Positions 11,822 through 24,829 are shown, counted from the stretch's first letter. The stretch: 64,000 nt of DNA from Rheum nobile (GCA_027886185.1 WOAB01000878.1:4600001-4664000); one strand, 5' to 3'. Notes: generated from the sequence alone by a model not told the origin. Program-made: numbers and translations.

Positions 11822-14800
11822 ATGGATTCTTCTTCCTTGGGTGATTCCGAGCTCAGGGGTGGCGAAAACGGCGGAAATGGTGGAGGGCAAGAGCGGCCGG
11901 TGTCTCGCAGTGGCGCCGGCGTCGTCTCCACAACGGCTTCGATGGAGGAGGAAGGCGGCGTAGTCCCTGGGGTGGCTGTGGCGCCGGTGGTGGAGGAGCT
12001 GGTGGCAGGGACGCCGGTGGTGGAGGAGGTGGTGGTAGGGAAGCCGGTGGTGGTTGGGGTGGAGGAGGGTGATTTGGGTGATTTGGGGGTTTTGGGTGGA
12101 GGGAGACCGCGTACGAGATTTCAGGCAAACGTACCGGTGGAGCCGGAAGAGGCAGAGGTCCCAAACGCTCAGATTTCTACTGGTCTCCATCAGGTTTTTT
12201 TTCGATATTCTAAATTTATATTTTATTTCCAACTAAAATGTTTATGTAAATTGAATTGTATAACTTATAAAATAGATTAGTTGTAAATTTCATTTGAAAG
12301 TAATTGTGAATTTTAATTAACATGTTTTTGTGTATTTAGAATATAAATTATGTTTCCGACGTAGTTGTTTATGTGTTAGTTGTGAATTTGATTTGAAATT
12401 AATTGTAAAATTTGATTATGAATTTTGTGTGAAGTTAGACTAGAAACTATCCATAATATTGTGCATAGGTTAGGATTAGAAATTATTAGCTGTGTTTTTT
12501 TTTTTTAATAGTTGTGAATTTAGATTTGAAATTAGTTGTGAATTTAGATTTGAAATTTTATATGAACTTAGACTAGAAATTCTTCATAATATTGTGCATA
12601 AGTTATGATTAGAAATTCTTAGCTGTGTTTTTATTGTTAAAAATAGTTGTAAATTTAGATTTGAAATTAGTTGTGAAACTATACCCAAAGTAATAGAGTA
12701 GAAATACCCACTTAATTTACTTAAATTATCTTTAATTTAGAGGTTACGGGGGGTCTTAACCCCTTCGGGTCAGACAGAGCCGACGCCAGTGGCTGATCGT
12801 CGCAGACCACGTATAGGGTTGTCAGATTCTATACGTCGTCGTGCTGCTATCGTCCATGTGGATATATTATCTGTTTCTGCCCCACCTCCTCCTCCTCCGA
12901 CCGTCATTGCTGATGATGTTTATATGGATCCTGCTGATGAGCATATAGAGGTAGATTTTCAGCCGACGACGACAGACATGGCTGATGATATGCACTCGCA
13001 GATGGATGATGATTTAGATTATGTTGAGTCATTAGAGCCGACGTTGAGGACTGAGGATTTGAGTCGTGACGAGTCTCCCCCTACCTGATCCCCCTTATTC
13101 TCCTCTCCTGGCCCGTCTTTTGTCCCCTCTCCTGAGTTTGGTGTTGGTCAGTTTGTTGCGTCACCCGTACGCCCCTCCACTTCTGCACCTCCACCTCCCG
13201 TTCCCCCTTCGGGTCATATTGGTGATTTTGATCCAGGACTTATGCGACGTGGATGCCTGGAGGTCCACGTTGCCCGATCCTTCTCCCTAGTTATGCCACG
13301 CACATTGCGAAGGCCATTTATGAGCGTCCCCAACCCGATCCTGTTCACCATATGTTTGTTGATCATGCACTCCCTCCCGTTAGGCAGAGGAGACGGAGGA
13401 GGAGAGGAGAGGCAGATCCAGAGGATGCTGATGCAGATCCAGCTACTCCAGAGGCAGATGATGATATTATCGCAGAGCCTGCTGCTCCAGAGGTAGCTCC
13501 TCTTAGAGGCGTCGCCCGCCAACAGGCGATACAGGATTTGGTATGTGAAACTGTTAATATAAATAATTTAGATTTTAGAATTATGTGATGAATTTTATTG
13601 ACTAATGCTATATTTTCTATTTGCAGAGTCGCAAGATTGTTAGGATCCATTTTCGATTTGTCCAGCTATATCGCCACGAGGCCTTCATTACCGATGATCC
13701 CCAGTCGTGGTTTAGGATTGCAGAGCGCAGCGGCCTTACACATTTACGCATAGTTGGCATCGCCGCCAGTATAGATGATTCTATGATATCTGCATTTTTG
13801 GAGAGATGGCATCCGGAGACTAGTTCATTTCATTTGCCATTCGGAGAGATGACGATTACATTGTTAGATGTTTTCCAGATTCTGCGGGTTCCCATTCATG
13901 GGAGGAGCTGCACTTCAGCGTTGACTGAGGATGAGATCTACAGTCGTATCGCCACAGATCTGGGGGTTGACGTGGTTCAGGTGAGGCGGTGGTATACCGG
14001 TGGCGGCATCCCATTAGATTATCTAGAGAAGACATTGAGGGAGAGGATGGCGGCACCCGAGAGAGTGGAGAGCATTATTGCCACGTATTATCTGTTGTTG
14101 CTTCTTGGGTCGACTGTCCTGGTGGACAAGTCGACTAAGTCCGTGAAGCACAGGTGGTCTGCCCTTCTGTTTGACCACGAGAGTACTGGAGGTTATGCAT
14201 GGGGAGCCGGCATCCTTGCGTTTTTGTATCGCAATTTAGGAGAGGCTTCTAGGAGTGGAGCGCAGGGGATTGCATCATGCGGGATTCTTATTAGGGTAAG
14301 CTATTCGTGTCATATTATTAAAGTTATAATTTACTGTCTAATTATTTTTTTGCTAATAGTGTTATTTCATTATGTGCAGTCATGTATTTGGGCGTACTTT
14401 CGCCATTTTCTCGGACATTATATTACGAACCCGCTATTTGCGGGAGCAGCTGCTAGGGATGGAGTAGAGTTGGCGTCCAATAGAGATACTGGACGTTTGG
14501 TGGAGATACGTCGGATGCTGGACAACATGAGATATGAGGAGGTATATAATATATAGCTTATTCTCGATACGTTTATAAACTTTAATTGCTTTAAATAGAT
14601 AATTAATTTAGAAATTTGACGTTACAGGTTACTTGGACTCCATGGGTGGGGGTGGACTACAACGCTCCAGAGATTTCCCCATCTCGGTTTCGGGGTGTGC
14701 TGCGTATTATGAACATTGCAGAGCCGTATATGCCGGACCGAGTAATCAGACAGTTTGGTATTATACAGACCATCCCAGTTCCTCTGATTCTTCCCATCAC

Positions 14801-15351
14801 AGCGACACGAAATGCGGAGATCAAAGGTTATACAGTTCAGTTTGGGGTTGAGCTGCTAGGAGCATGGGATGCAGATCCGAGACCTCTGATCGACTTGGAG
14901 GGCCGCCGACCCGCAACTCATTTTTGGGACGTTTCCGTCGACTATTTGGACTGGTTCGATGAGATGTCTCATCCATTGGTCGATCCCATTTCAGTGAGAC
15001 GAGATCGTCCTACTGGCCCACTCCATGTCCCCGCTGTAGTGGATGCAGTTGTGGTACATTTTTTTCTTCGTTAATTTATGGTCATTGGTAGTTTTACGTC
15101 TTAACTAACATTTCTATTATTTAATACAGCGCCGCCAGTTGGTCGCTGGTGAGCTCCGATCTTATTTGCAGACCCCTGAGGAGGGGAGACCGACCTTAGA
15201 TGATGGACTTGTTAGAGCATGGTTGGAGATGCTGATTGGGGAGACACCACCCCTAGCCCCCCCTCCACCACGTTATTCACAGATATTTCAGGATTCAGTC
15301 CACGAGGCTGGTCAAGGAAGTGGCAGTCATCCAGGGGAGGAGGAGGAGTAG
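11822..15351 (+). pseudogene. Plant mobile domain (PMD, MAIN-like) gene in MULE1, six exons, lightly broken
   Basis: It encodes an aminotransferase-like plant mobile domain protein, the family of Arabidopsis MAIN/MAIL1 and many transposon-borne proteins. Proposed exons: 11822-12193, 12741-13540, 13627-14295, 14380-14541, 14628-15053 and 15130-15351, with GT-AG borders. Exon 1 encodes a Gly/Val-rich leader. Exon 2 is Pro/Asp-rich and ends in a basic RRRRRR segment. Exon 3 holds the diagnostic core: ERSGLTHLR, then FLERWHPETSSFHLPFGEMT, LLDVFQILRVP and the hydrophobic YYLLLLLGSTVLVDKS. Exons 4-5 complete the domain (WAYFRHFLGHY, TWTPWVGVDYNAP). The last exon has a Pro-rich, acidic tail. Damage: an in-frame TGA at 13086-13088 and a frameshift near 13250 in exon 2; the PMD core itself is open. 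Transcription starts at the element edge and runs inward toward the transposase. The biochemical role of PMD is not established; cellular members act in gene silencing. Confidence 0.85.
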
Positions 15352-15419
15352 TAGTACTAGTTTAGTTGACTTTTTCTAGATATTTTGTAAATATTTTTTT
15401 AGTTATGTATGTGATTTTG

Positions 15420-15590
15420 AATGAAATGGGCCCGTTTAGAGTAGGGTTGCTCATCGGGTTCATTTTGTTAGGTTTTGGACCGAATCGAACAAACCGAACT
15501 GAAACCGAACCTATTTAATTCGGTTTAGATTTCGGTTTTTAACAAATCACAATTCGGTTTTCGGTTCGGTTCGGGTTTGTTCGATTCGGT
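15420..15590. repeat. ttcggttcgg-rich self-complementary stretch
   Basis: Repeated aaccgaac and gttcggtt words on the same strand can pair into a hairpin (about 15475-15590). It immediately precedes the satellite array and may be the remnant end of a small transposon. No coding function is seen. Confidence 0.45.
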
Positions 15591-18500
15591 ATATAATCAA
15601 ATGTCACATGAAATATAAAGGAAACTATAGTATATAATCATATGTCACATGAAATATCAAGGAAACTATAGTATATAATCATATGTCACATGAAATATCA
15701 AGGAAACTATAGTATATAATCATATGTCACATGAAATATAAAGGAAACTATAGTATATAATCATATGTCACATGAAATATCAATGAAAACTATAATATAT
15801 AATCAAATGTCACATGAAATATCAAGGAAACTATAGTATATAATCATATGTCACATGAAATATAAAGGAAACTATAGTATATAATCATATGTCACATGAA
15901 ATATCAATGAAAACTATAGTATATAATCAAATGTCACATGATATATCAAGAAAACTATAGTATATAATCATATGTCACATGAAATATAAAGGAAACTATA
16001 GTATATAATCATATGTCACATGAAATATCAAGGAAACTATAGTATATAATCATATGTCACATGAAATATCAAGGAAACTATAGTATATAATCATATGTCA
16101 CATGAAATATAAAGGAAACTATAGTATATAATCATATTTCACATGAAATATCAATGAAAACTATAGTATATAATCAAATGTCACATGAAATATCAAGGAA
16201 ACTATAGTATATAATCATATGTCACATGAAATATAAAGGAAACTATAGTATATAATCATATGTCATATGAAATATCAATGAAAACTATAGTATATAATCA
16301 AATGTCACATGAAATATCAAGGAAACTATAGTATATAATCATATGTCACATGAAATATAAAGGAAACTATAGTATATAATCATATGTCACATGAAATATC
16401 AAGGAAACTATAGTATATAATCATATGTCACATGAAATATCAAGGAAACTATAGTATATAATCATATGTCATATGAAATATAAAGGAAACTATAGTATAT
16501 AATCATATGTCACATGAAATATCAATGAAAACTATAGTATATAATCAAATGTCAAATGAAATATCAAGGAAACTATAGTATATAATCATATGTCACATGA
16601 AATATAAAGGAAACTATAGTGCATAATCATATGTCACATGAAATATCAATGAAAACTATATTATATAATCAAATGTCACATGAAACATCAAGGAAACTAT
16701 AGTATATAATCATATGTCACATGAAATATAAAGGAAACTATAGTATATAATCATATGTCACATGAAATATCAATGAAAACTATAGTATATAATCAAATGT
16801 CACATGAAATATCAAGGAAACTATAGTATATAATCATATGTCACATGAAATATAAAGGAAACTATAGTATATAATCATATGTCACATGAAATATCAAGGA
16901 AACTATAGTATATAATCATATGTCACATGAAATATAAAGGAAACTATAGTATATAATCATATGTCACATGAAATATCAATGAAAACTATAGTATATAATC
17001 AAATGTCACATGAAATATCAAGGAAACTATAGTATATAATCATATGTCACATGAAATATAAAGGAAACTATAGTATATAATCATATGTCACATGAAATAT
17101 CAATGAAAACTATAGTATATAATCAAATGTCACATGAAATATCAAGAAAATTATAGTACATAATTATGTCACATGAAATATAAAGGAAACTATAGTATAT
17201 AATCATATGTCACATGAAATATCAAGGAAACTATAGTATATAATCATATGTCACATGAAATATCAAGAAAACTATAGTATATAATCATATGTCACATGAA
17301 ATATCAAGGAAACTATAATATATAATCATATGTCACATGAAATATAAAGGAAACTATAGTATATAATCATATGTCACATGAAATATAAAGGAAACTATAG
17401 TATATAATCATATGTCACATGAAATATCAAGGAAACTATAGTATATACTCATATGTCACATGAAATATCAATGAAAACTATAGTATATAATCAAATGTCA
17501 CATGAAATATCAAGGAAACTATAGTATATAATCAAATGTCACATGAAATATAAAGGAAACTATAGTATATAATCATATGTCACATGAAATATCAAGGAAA
17601 CTATAGTATATAATCATATGTCACATGAAATATAAAGGAAACTATAGTATATAATCATATGTCACATGAAATATCAATGAAAACTATAGTATATAATCAA
17701 ATGTCACATGAAATATCAAGGAAACTATAGTATATAATCATATGTCACATGAAATATAAAGGAAACTATAGTATATAATCATATGTCACATGAAATATCA
17801 ATGAAAACTATAGTATATAATCAAATGTCACATGAAATATCAAGAAAATTATAGTACATAATCATATGTCACATGAAATATAAAGGAAACTATAGTATAT
17901 AATCATATGTCACATGAAATATCAAGGAAACTATAGTATATAATCATATGTCACATGAAATATCAAGAAAACTATAGTATATAATCATATGTCACATGAA
18001 ATATCAAGGAAACTATAGTATATAATCATATGTCACATGAAATATAAAGGAAACTATAGTATATAATCATATGTCACATGAAATATCAAGGAAACTATAG
18101 TATATACTCATATGTCACATGAAATATCAATGAAAACTATAGTATATAATCAAATGTCACATGAAATATCAAGGAAACTATAGTATATAATCATATGTCA
18201 CATGAAATATAAAGGAAACTATAGTATATAATCATATGTCACATGAAATATCAAGGAAACTATAGTATATAATCATATGTCACATGAAATATCAAGGAAA
18301 CTATAGTATATAATCATATGTCACATGAAATATAAAGGAAACTATAGTATATAATCATATGTCACATGAAATATCAATGAAAACTATAGTATATAATCAA
18401 ATGTCACATGAAATATCAAGGAAACTATAGTATATAATCATATGTCACATGAAATATAAAGGAAACTATAGTATATAATCATATGTCACATGAAATATCA

Positions 18501-18952
18501 ATGAAAACTATAGTATATAATCAAATGTCACATGAAATATCAAGGAAACTATAGTATATAATCATATGTCACATGAAATATAAAGGAAACTATAGTATAT
18601 AATCATATGTCACATGAAATATCAATGAAAACTATAGTATATAATCAAATGTCACATGAAATATCAAGGAAACTATAGTATATAATCATATGTCACATGA
18701 AATATAAAGGAAACTATAGTATATAATCATATGTCACATGAAATATCAAGGAAACTATAGTATATACTCATATGTCACATGAAATATCAATGAAAACTAT
18801 AGTATATAATCAAATGTCACATGAAATATCAAGGAAACTATAATATATAATCATATGTCACATGAAATATAAAGGAAACTATAGTATATAATCATATGTC
18901 ACATGAAATATCAATGAAAACTATAATATATAATCATATGTCACATGAAATA
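15591..18952. repeat. Satellite-like tandem array, ~41-bp unit, about 80 copies
   Basis: The unit runs atgtcacatgaaatat, then aaaggaaac, caaggaaac or caatgaaaac, then tatagtatataatca. The three core variants recur in a frequent order (aaagg, caatg, caagg), giving a higher-order repeat of about 124 bp. Copies are nearly identical, so the array is young or homogenised. It lies between the two convergent genes of MULE1. No reading frame of note crosses it. Confidence 0.95.
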
Positions 18953-19188
18953 CCAAATTTACATATTTTCATTTTTTCACCGATTTCTTCTATAATCCTT
19001 CCTATTGGGCCTATTTGGGCCCAAATTTACATATTTTCCCGTTTCTTCTATAATCCTTCCTATTGATGTAATATTTTTCAATTCCTACCAGAATAAAGGA
19101 AAATACTTAATTGGACACACATAATGGTAACATCAGTCAATTACAAGAACAGATTCGTCTCCAGAATACATGAAAGGATCCGGTAACA
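18953..19188. repeat. Short direct repeats downstream of the transposase
   Basis: The string ttcttctataatccttcctattg is present twice (about 18986 and 19043) with aaatttacatatttt beside it. A 60-bp segment (ggtaacatcagtcaattacaa to tgaaaggatc) is also duplicated, about 19126-19230. The second duplication covers the end of the transposase gene. Confidence 0.55.
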
Positions 19189-22100
19189 TCAGTCAATTAC
19201 AATAACAGATCCGTCTCCAGAATACATGAAAGGATCCGGTGCCCGACCATATGCAATCTGGTACTCTCGATACAACTTCAAATTCCCCTCATATTGTGTT
19301 GCCCATCACAAAATGTTTGGATCCGCGTATGTACGCCACGAACCAGGAGTGTGCGGTATTGGTGACCCATCCTTGAAAACCACCTATATAAACACAAAAC
19401 ATTTTGATTAGCATAAACAATATAGCCTAATTACATACAACAAAATAATCCAGAAATAAACTTTATCGGTATAAAGTGATCATGGTTTCCTACGTGTGCC
19501 ATGCCCAAAATCCTTTGTGGAGGACCGACATTGGATGTCCTGGCCCTTAACGGTAAGCACAACGTCGGAACTTCCCAAGTTAATAAGACGAGACCAACCT
19601 GATATAGTGTGGCAAACACTGGACCCATCATTGGCATATGAAGCCAGTATACCGAGGAACAAGGACTTCTACAATGATTGACTTGGAGAATAAGATCATC
19701 CCAAGACCCTTCCCGAAGATGCCTACGTATCGGCTCGTATAGATCTCGGTTGTCAAGCAACTCCCCTACCAGCTCCCGTCGGATGTTGACATATTCTCTC
19801 TTTTCCCTTCCCAACAGTACAACCATAGACCGATATCCACAATGACCATCAGGACGTACATCTCTAACATCCTTGATATACGGAATCCAGAAGGCATCCA
19901 CATTATCAACCCCAAAGTTAACCCCCATATGAACAATGGGAATACTAGGCTCTTCAGGCCACTGCGAATCTTCTGGTTGTGATTTTTCTGGTACAGGTTG
20001 AGATTGTAATTCCTCAAAGCCGATCACCACTGGACTAGGACCACTTGCTTCCTTTCTAGGACAACCTGGGCCTCTACCAGAGCTCTCACTTGCCTTCCCC
20101 TTTGCCTTTGCCTTTGCATTCTTCTCCTTCTGCTTCAATTCTTCTTGTATGTGCTCAAACAAGCACTTCTCCCTCTTCTCCACCTTGTTCAACTTGTTCC
20201 TAGAACCACTTGGCCTTCCTTTAGAACGGATCCCAGTCGGCTCCAACAATGTACTTTCCTCTAGATACTCCAAGTCGTGATACAACTCACCTAGTTGGAA
20301 TGCCGTGCCTTTCTTCAAAGTCCCAGTATCAATCTTGGCCCATATTTCTCTAAGTCGCATCTCTGTAATGTTCATTCGAACATTCTGATCATCGGACACA
20401 CTTGTTGTAGGAGCATCTTCCCATTCCAAGTCCCTCCAAAACGGGTGAAAGTCCTCCGGAATGAGGGGTGTTCTCATAATGATGGCATTTGCAAGGACAT
20501 GTACGCACGACATCCCTAAACAGTTTCTCACCCAATGATCGGTGCATTCTTCTTCGTACTACTCCTTCAATAACCGCTCATACGACGCCAACAAATCAAA
20601 GAACCTGTCCGACACTTTGTAGAAGAGCTTAGAAAATATAGCGCGTACAGCTGGCAACATCGTTGGATCATCGAAATTTGTTGGTCGTTTAGTTAGTGAC
20701 ATGTTCATGCTTGCCCTAATCTGATCAATTTGAAGGATGATGGCATGGTGGATCCTCACAATTACTCTATTGAAACCCCCTCTGCTAGAGCCAATAATAT
20801 CTTTCAAAACCTTATGCATCCCCTCAACCCTTTCAAAACACATTAGGATAGTAAGACATTAAGAATTAATGACAATAAAACAAAAATATCATTACAGTCG
20901 TGATACCTGTTTGAAGTCCTCGTAAAGAAGTGCAGATGATGATCAGTCCATGCCCTTACTATGCTTTTCTTGTAAGGAGTAAGCCATGTGCCCTCCACGT
21001 ATCCGACAAGGCCTCTCTTCCATGATGTCCTCAATGCAGCAAGCCTCTCTTCATAGCTTTCTTCACTGGTTGAGCAAAAAAGTCCCCAACATTGGTTTGC
21101 ACAGAAATCTACACTTTCCTTCGTCTTCAGAATGGATGATGCATGTGCCTCAATGTTGTGTCTGATGTGCACCCAACACAAGAGGTGTTGAACTTCGTTG
21201 CCAAAAACATTGCCAATTGCAGTAATGAGGGCCTTCTCACAGTCTGTCATTATTGCCGTTGGCATCACTCCCAAATCTAAACACAATGCCCGGATTTTTC
21301 TCATTATCCACGTGTAATGGTAAATCCTTTCCGCCCGAGTGAATGCATATGCAATGTTGAACGTCTGGTGAGTGTTGGTGAAACCAACAATCTCCACAAG
21401 TGGCATATCATATATGTGACAAACATTTCAATAAGACAACATCAATGAAATTTAATAACAATAAAACAACATCAATAAAATTTAAAGACTTACTTGTTTG
21501 TCATGTATGTCGCATCGATGATTACAACATATGAGAACTTTTTCATCAGCCACAAAGACTCTGGGTTAGCAAAAAATAAGATTGCTACCTCGTCCGTCTT
21601 TGCATCCCTCAGAGGATGAACTACATAATTGTGTTCAACCAGAAATGTAAGCGACTACTGAGTCACGGTTAGTTCCCCACGATCCTCATACTGGAGCTTC
21701 TACAAGAAGTTGGCTACTTGTTTTCGGGATGTAACATTGCCCGGAAAGTTTGCTCTCAATTCAGAAACAATTTGTTTCGGTGTCTTTCGACCATCCCCCC
21801 ACCTCCTAGCATTTAGCTGCTCCGCCTCGGTCATTCAACCCATGAATGCATTCCCTTTAAAGCTAGTCCGTAGCTTATGGTTGTGCCGACCTTCAATCAC
21901 ACCCAATTTCCATTTTTCACCATCCATCCATGACTCTTTCTTCATACGAACACCCATAATCTCAAACTTACACCCACACTTCTTGGATTTCGATTTTCTT
22001 AATATAAGAACCGGTAATTCTGGATTCTCCTTGTTCACCTTCGGCCGCCCCATTCTCCATTCCCCAAACCTATCACACACTATACTAATTTGATACTGAC

Positions 22101-22469
22101 TTGAATTGCGCTTCACCAAAGCTATAACAAACTCCTTTCCTCTTTCTTTCGCCCATTCATATAATTCTTCCTTACTATCAAACATTAAGTCCGTAGTAAA
22201 GTACTCTGTATAGTCTCTCCCCTATAAATGACGATATTTTTTACTATCAAACATTATAGTCTATAAATGCAACTATAAACTATAATTTCAGTACTAATTA
22301 TGATCTAACAATAAGATGAAATATAAACATGAATTAGTTTAACACTAACCACGAATTCCCCGCTAGGGTCCCAATCACCGGTCGCCATCCTTGAGTCGTC
22401 CTCATCATCTTCTTCTTCACTTTGAACCAAATCATTTTCCTCGTCACTATCCTCACCACTATGATACAT
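19189..22469 (-). pseudogene. MULE1 transposase: MULE DDE domain + SWIM zinc finger + C-terminal OTU domain
   Basis: Five exons are proposed: 22469-22350, 22221-21494, ~21410-20907, 20829-19467 and 19383-19189. The first encodes an acidic N-terminus. Exon 2 encodes the FAR1/MuDR-type DNA-binding region (KSKKCGCKFEIMG, ...GRHNHKL). The catalytic core follows: VIIDATYMTNK (first D), IMTDCEKAL (second D), HIRHNIEAH, and RVEGMHKVLK (likely third acidic residue). The SWIM-type finger is CTDHWVRNCLGMSCVH. A GRPSGSRNK linker and a Lys/Glu-rich segment lead into an OTU-like cysteine-protease fold with PDGHCGYRSM (Asp and Cys) and NHDHFIPI (His). Damage: TGA near 21839, TAG near 21709 and 21660, TAG at 20561-20559, an in-frame TGA in the last exon, and mutated splice sites near 21410 and 19467. 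Most stops fit C-to-T change. Transcription runs inward from the right TIR. Confidence 0.85.
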
Positions 22470-23436
22470 CTTGCAATTTGTGTAGTTACTTGTTATTTCA
22501 AGTCACGAAGCCTTTGAAATTACTCGAAATCGAATTATGAATGATCTTCAGATTCAATCAAATAGCTACATTTATAAGACACTACAAACATTAAGCTTCG
22601 ATGGAATTAAACACAATTTTTTCACAATTGAAATTAAACAAATAAAAGCATATATTCACTATCATTTTATTAATACTCGAAATCCTTAACAACCTTTAAC
22701 AATCTAGAAACAATAAACAAATAAATGCATCTACTGTCTACACACAAAATTAATTAGAATTTAAAAGCATTAATTTGAAGTCATCCACTCATCTAGAACA
22801 TGAAAACAAAACACCAGACTCCCCAATTTGATATAAGCTGTCTAAATTGATATGTTGAAACTATAAATTATCCTATCTCTAATTTCAAAATGGATACAAT
22901 CAAGTGACAATGATATCCACTGTCTAAGACAAATCCTACAATGCTACTATCACGTGACAAATTGACAATGAGTAGCAATTTCATTGATTTTGCAATTTTT
23001 CCCCCTAAGCTGGAATGTACACCTCATACAACCACAATATGATTTTATTACAAGTTCAAGTGCTAAATGCTTCAATTTTTAGTACACAACATCCTTGTCA
23101 AGATTTTAGATCTGAAATTTACAAATGAATCTATAATTACCAACAACTCAACAAGATCTGGGCAGGTGTGGATCTGACTCGTGGTCGACTTGACTGGTCG
23201 TGGACTCGTGGCGTTCCCGCGGGTGGCCTGGTGGGCTGGTGTGGTGACTCAACTGCTCCCGTGGAGACTAGAGGATGGAAGGGAGAAATAGAAGGGGGTA
23301 GGATCTGAAGACTAGGGAATGGAGCCAGCCATAGAGGGGAGAATGGAGCTGGTTACTGGAGACGACAATGGAGAAAGGAGCGGCAGAAGACGAATGGCGA
23401 AATAGAAGGAGGCAGTTGGAGGTTGAAGACGCGGTA
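22470..23436. other. 5' leader and subterminal region of the MULE1 transposase
   Basis: AT-rich DNA without a gene lies between the transposase start and the right TIR. The outer part (23160-23440) is G-rich on plus with repeated gatggag/gaagg words and could hold the promoter and untranslated leader. I see no convincing TATA box. Confidence 0.4.
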
Positions 23437-23712
23437 TTAATGAATTATCCGTGCGCGTAGCATAAACGCACGAGTCAGTGGGCCAGAGTTAGCCGTGCGC
23501 TTAGCATACGCGCATGAGTTAGTGGGCCGGCCCATTATTCGTGCGCGTAGCATACGCGCACGCGTTAGTGGGCAACAAAGTCTTCCTAATTTTTCTAAAA
23601 TGTCCATTGTATTCCTGTGCGCGTAGCTTAGGCGCACCAAACTGTGCTACTACGCTACGCGCACAGAATCACGTCCGTTTAGTCAGAAAACCGCGTGTAT
23701 TTAGCCTTTGCC
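23437..23712 (-). repeat. MULE1 right TIR with palindrome array
   Basis: Mirror of the left TIR. On the minus strand it reads ggcaaaggctaaatacacgcgg, a doubled outer motif, then five palindromes (for example gtgcgcgtatgctacgcgcac), with ggccggcccactaac spacers. It is longer than the left TIR by about one extra palindrome-plus-spacer unit. Confidence 0.85.
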
Positions 23713-23721
23713 AAAAAAAAA

Positions 23722-23734
23722 TTGCAATTCAAAT
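23722..23734. repeat. Right 13-bp target-site duplication of the host retroelement
   Basis: Exact copy of ttgcaattcaaat from 9382-9394, located directly after nine A. Its position beyond MULE1 shows that the Mutator element inserted into the poly(A) tail of the older retroelement. Confidence 0.75.
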
Positions 23735-24526
23735 AAGACAAACAATTTACTGTTTCTAAGGCAACTTCATTTTTTATAGTATACTAGTAATAGATTTCCT
23801 TGAAAAGAAAAGCTTAAACCCATTACGAAAAATATAAAATTTTATTATATCTAATAGATAATTCTATAATTAATTCATTAACCTATGTCAAAGGACATAG
23901 ATTTTTAAAAAATAATTATTTAACTCCAATAATTTACTTCATCAGTTCGACACAACTGGCATCCTTTTCAAATTTGGATTTGTCCAAGTCTATACATCTG
24001 AAACCGCCAAACTCATTAGTGATACAAGTAAAAGAGACCGGGTTGACTCAATGGTAACCGAATTACCTTAGGGTTTAATTGCAACAAAAAACCATATTCC
24101 AAAAGTCTCTTAGCTAGTTAGTGTAACGTTTTTTTAAAAAAAAAAGTACTTTTAAAAAAAAAACTCTTAGCATAAAATAGATGTGCGAATACGGCCTTGT
24201 TTGATCATGTATTTATAATATCTTTATCTATAAAAAATATTTTTTTTCTACTTATACACTTTCTTATATTACCCAAATTTCAAAATTTAAAAACTACTTT
24301 TTCTAAAAAGATATTTTTTTAACCAAATTTTTTTTTATAAATACATTAACCAAACAACAGAAAAAATAGTTGACAACAAATAACTTTATGTAGCGCTCAA
24401 GAAATTGAAAAAGAAATTAGAGCACTTGATAGCCACTCTCTTCATGCCAACAACAGTATGGTATCGGTCACCTAAGATTAGGCTAGAATTTTACGATTTG
24501 ATTAATATAATTTGTTCTTAAAATTA
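23735..24526. other. Spacer between the two Mutator elements
   Basis: AT-rich DNA with homopolymer runs. No gene is supported. A short tRNA-like A-box (gggttgactcaatggtaa, 24040-24057) is present but is insufficient to call a SINE. Confidence 0.4.
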
Positions 24527-24815
24527 GGGTTCATCTATATGCACACGTTTTGTGGTCTAAATGCACGCGAAATTGTACGCTTAATATAAGCGTACATATT
24601 CGGTGCGCTTATATTAAGCGCATAGGGGCAGAAGGGGGATTAAAAAAATATGATGATGGCATAGCCCAAAACGTGTACGCTTAATGTAAGCGTACATGTT
24701 TGTACAGATCCAACCGTTGGTACGCTTAATGTAAGCGTACCAACGTTCGAATCCAACGGCCAAATTTTAAGCAGACCGTTGGTACGCTTACACTAAGCGT
24801 ACCAACGGTCGAATT
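24527..24815 (+). repeat. MULE2 left TIR with five palindromes
   Basis: The outer motif gtctaaatgcacgcgaaatt resembles the MULE1 ctaaatggacgcgattt end. It is followed by palindromes such as gtacgcttaatataagcgtac, gtgcgcttatattaagcgca and, innermost, ggtacgcttacactaagcgtacc flanked by gaccgtt/aacggtc. The same inner palindrome type occurs at 35925-35960 and 37890-37930 beside two other genes. The exact outer boundary and a TSD were not found. Confidence 0.7.
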
Positions 24816-24822
24816 TTTAGCC

Positions 24823-24829
24823 TATAAAA
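24823..24829 (+). promoter_or_regulatory. TATA box of the MULE2 transposase gene
   Basis: The sequence tataaaa lies 61 bp upstream of the proposed ATG at 24884 and directly inside the innermost TIR palindrome. The same arrangement (palindrome, TATAAA, short leader, ATG) is seen at the GRF and B3 genes on the opposite strand. Confidence 0.6.

Larger units (their letters stand above)
11490..23712. mobile_element. MULE1: 12.2-kb Mutator-like element with TIRs, PMD gene and transposase
   Basis: The left end (ctaaatggacgcgattt followed by ~20-bp palindromes of the tgcgcgtagcatacgcgca type) is matched on the minus strand from 23712 inward (ggcaaaggctaaatacacgcgg, then the same order of palindromes, the gggcattttaggaaaa-like stretch and ggccggcccactaac). 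Nine A flank each side (11481-11489 and 23713-23721), the 9-bp duplication expected of Mutator transposition. Because these lie in a poly(A) tail, the stronger proof is that the outer 13-bp duplication of the host retroelement resumes exactly beyond them. Cargo: a PMD gene (plus) and a MULE-SWIM-OTU transposase (minus), convergent, with a satellite array between. Both genes carry disabling mutations. Confidence 0.88.

Noticed and set aside
15591..18952. Regular short repeats resembling a CRISPR array
   Set aside because: Units are contiguous 41-bp tandem copies without unique spacers, in a plant genome; it is satellite DNA.
24036..24160. tRNA-derived SINE
   Set aside because: Only an A-box-like gggttgactcaatggtaa is seen; the B box is poor and no target duplication was found.
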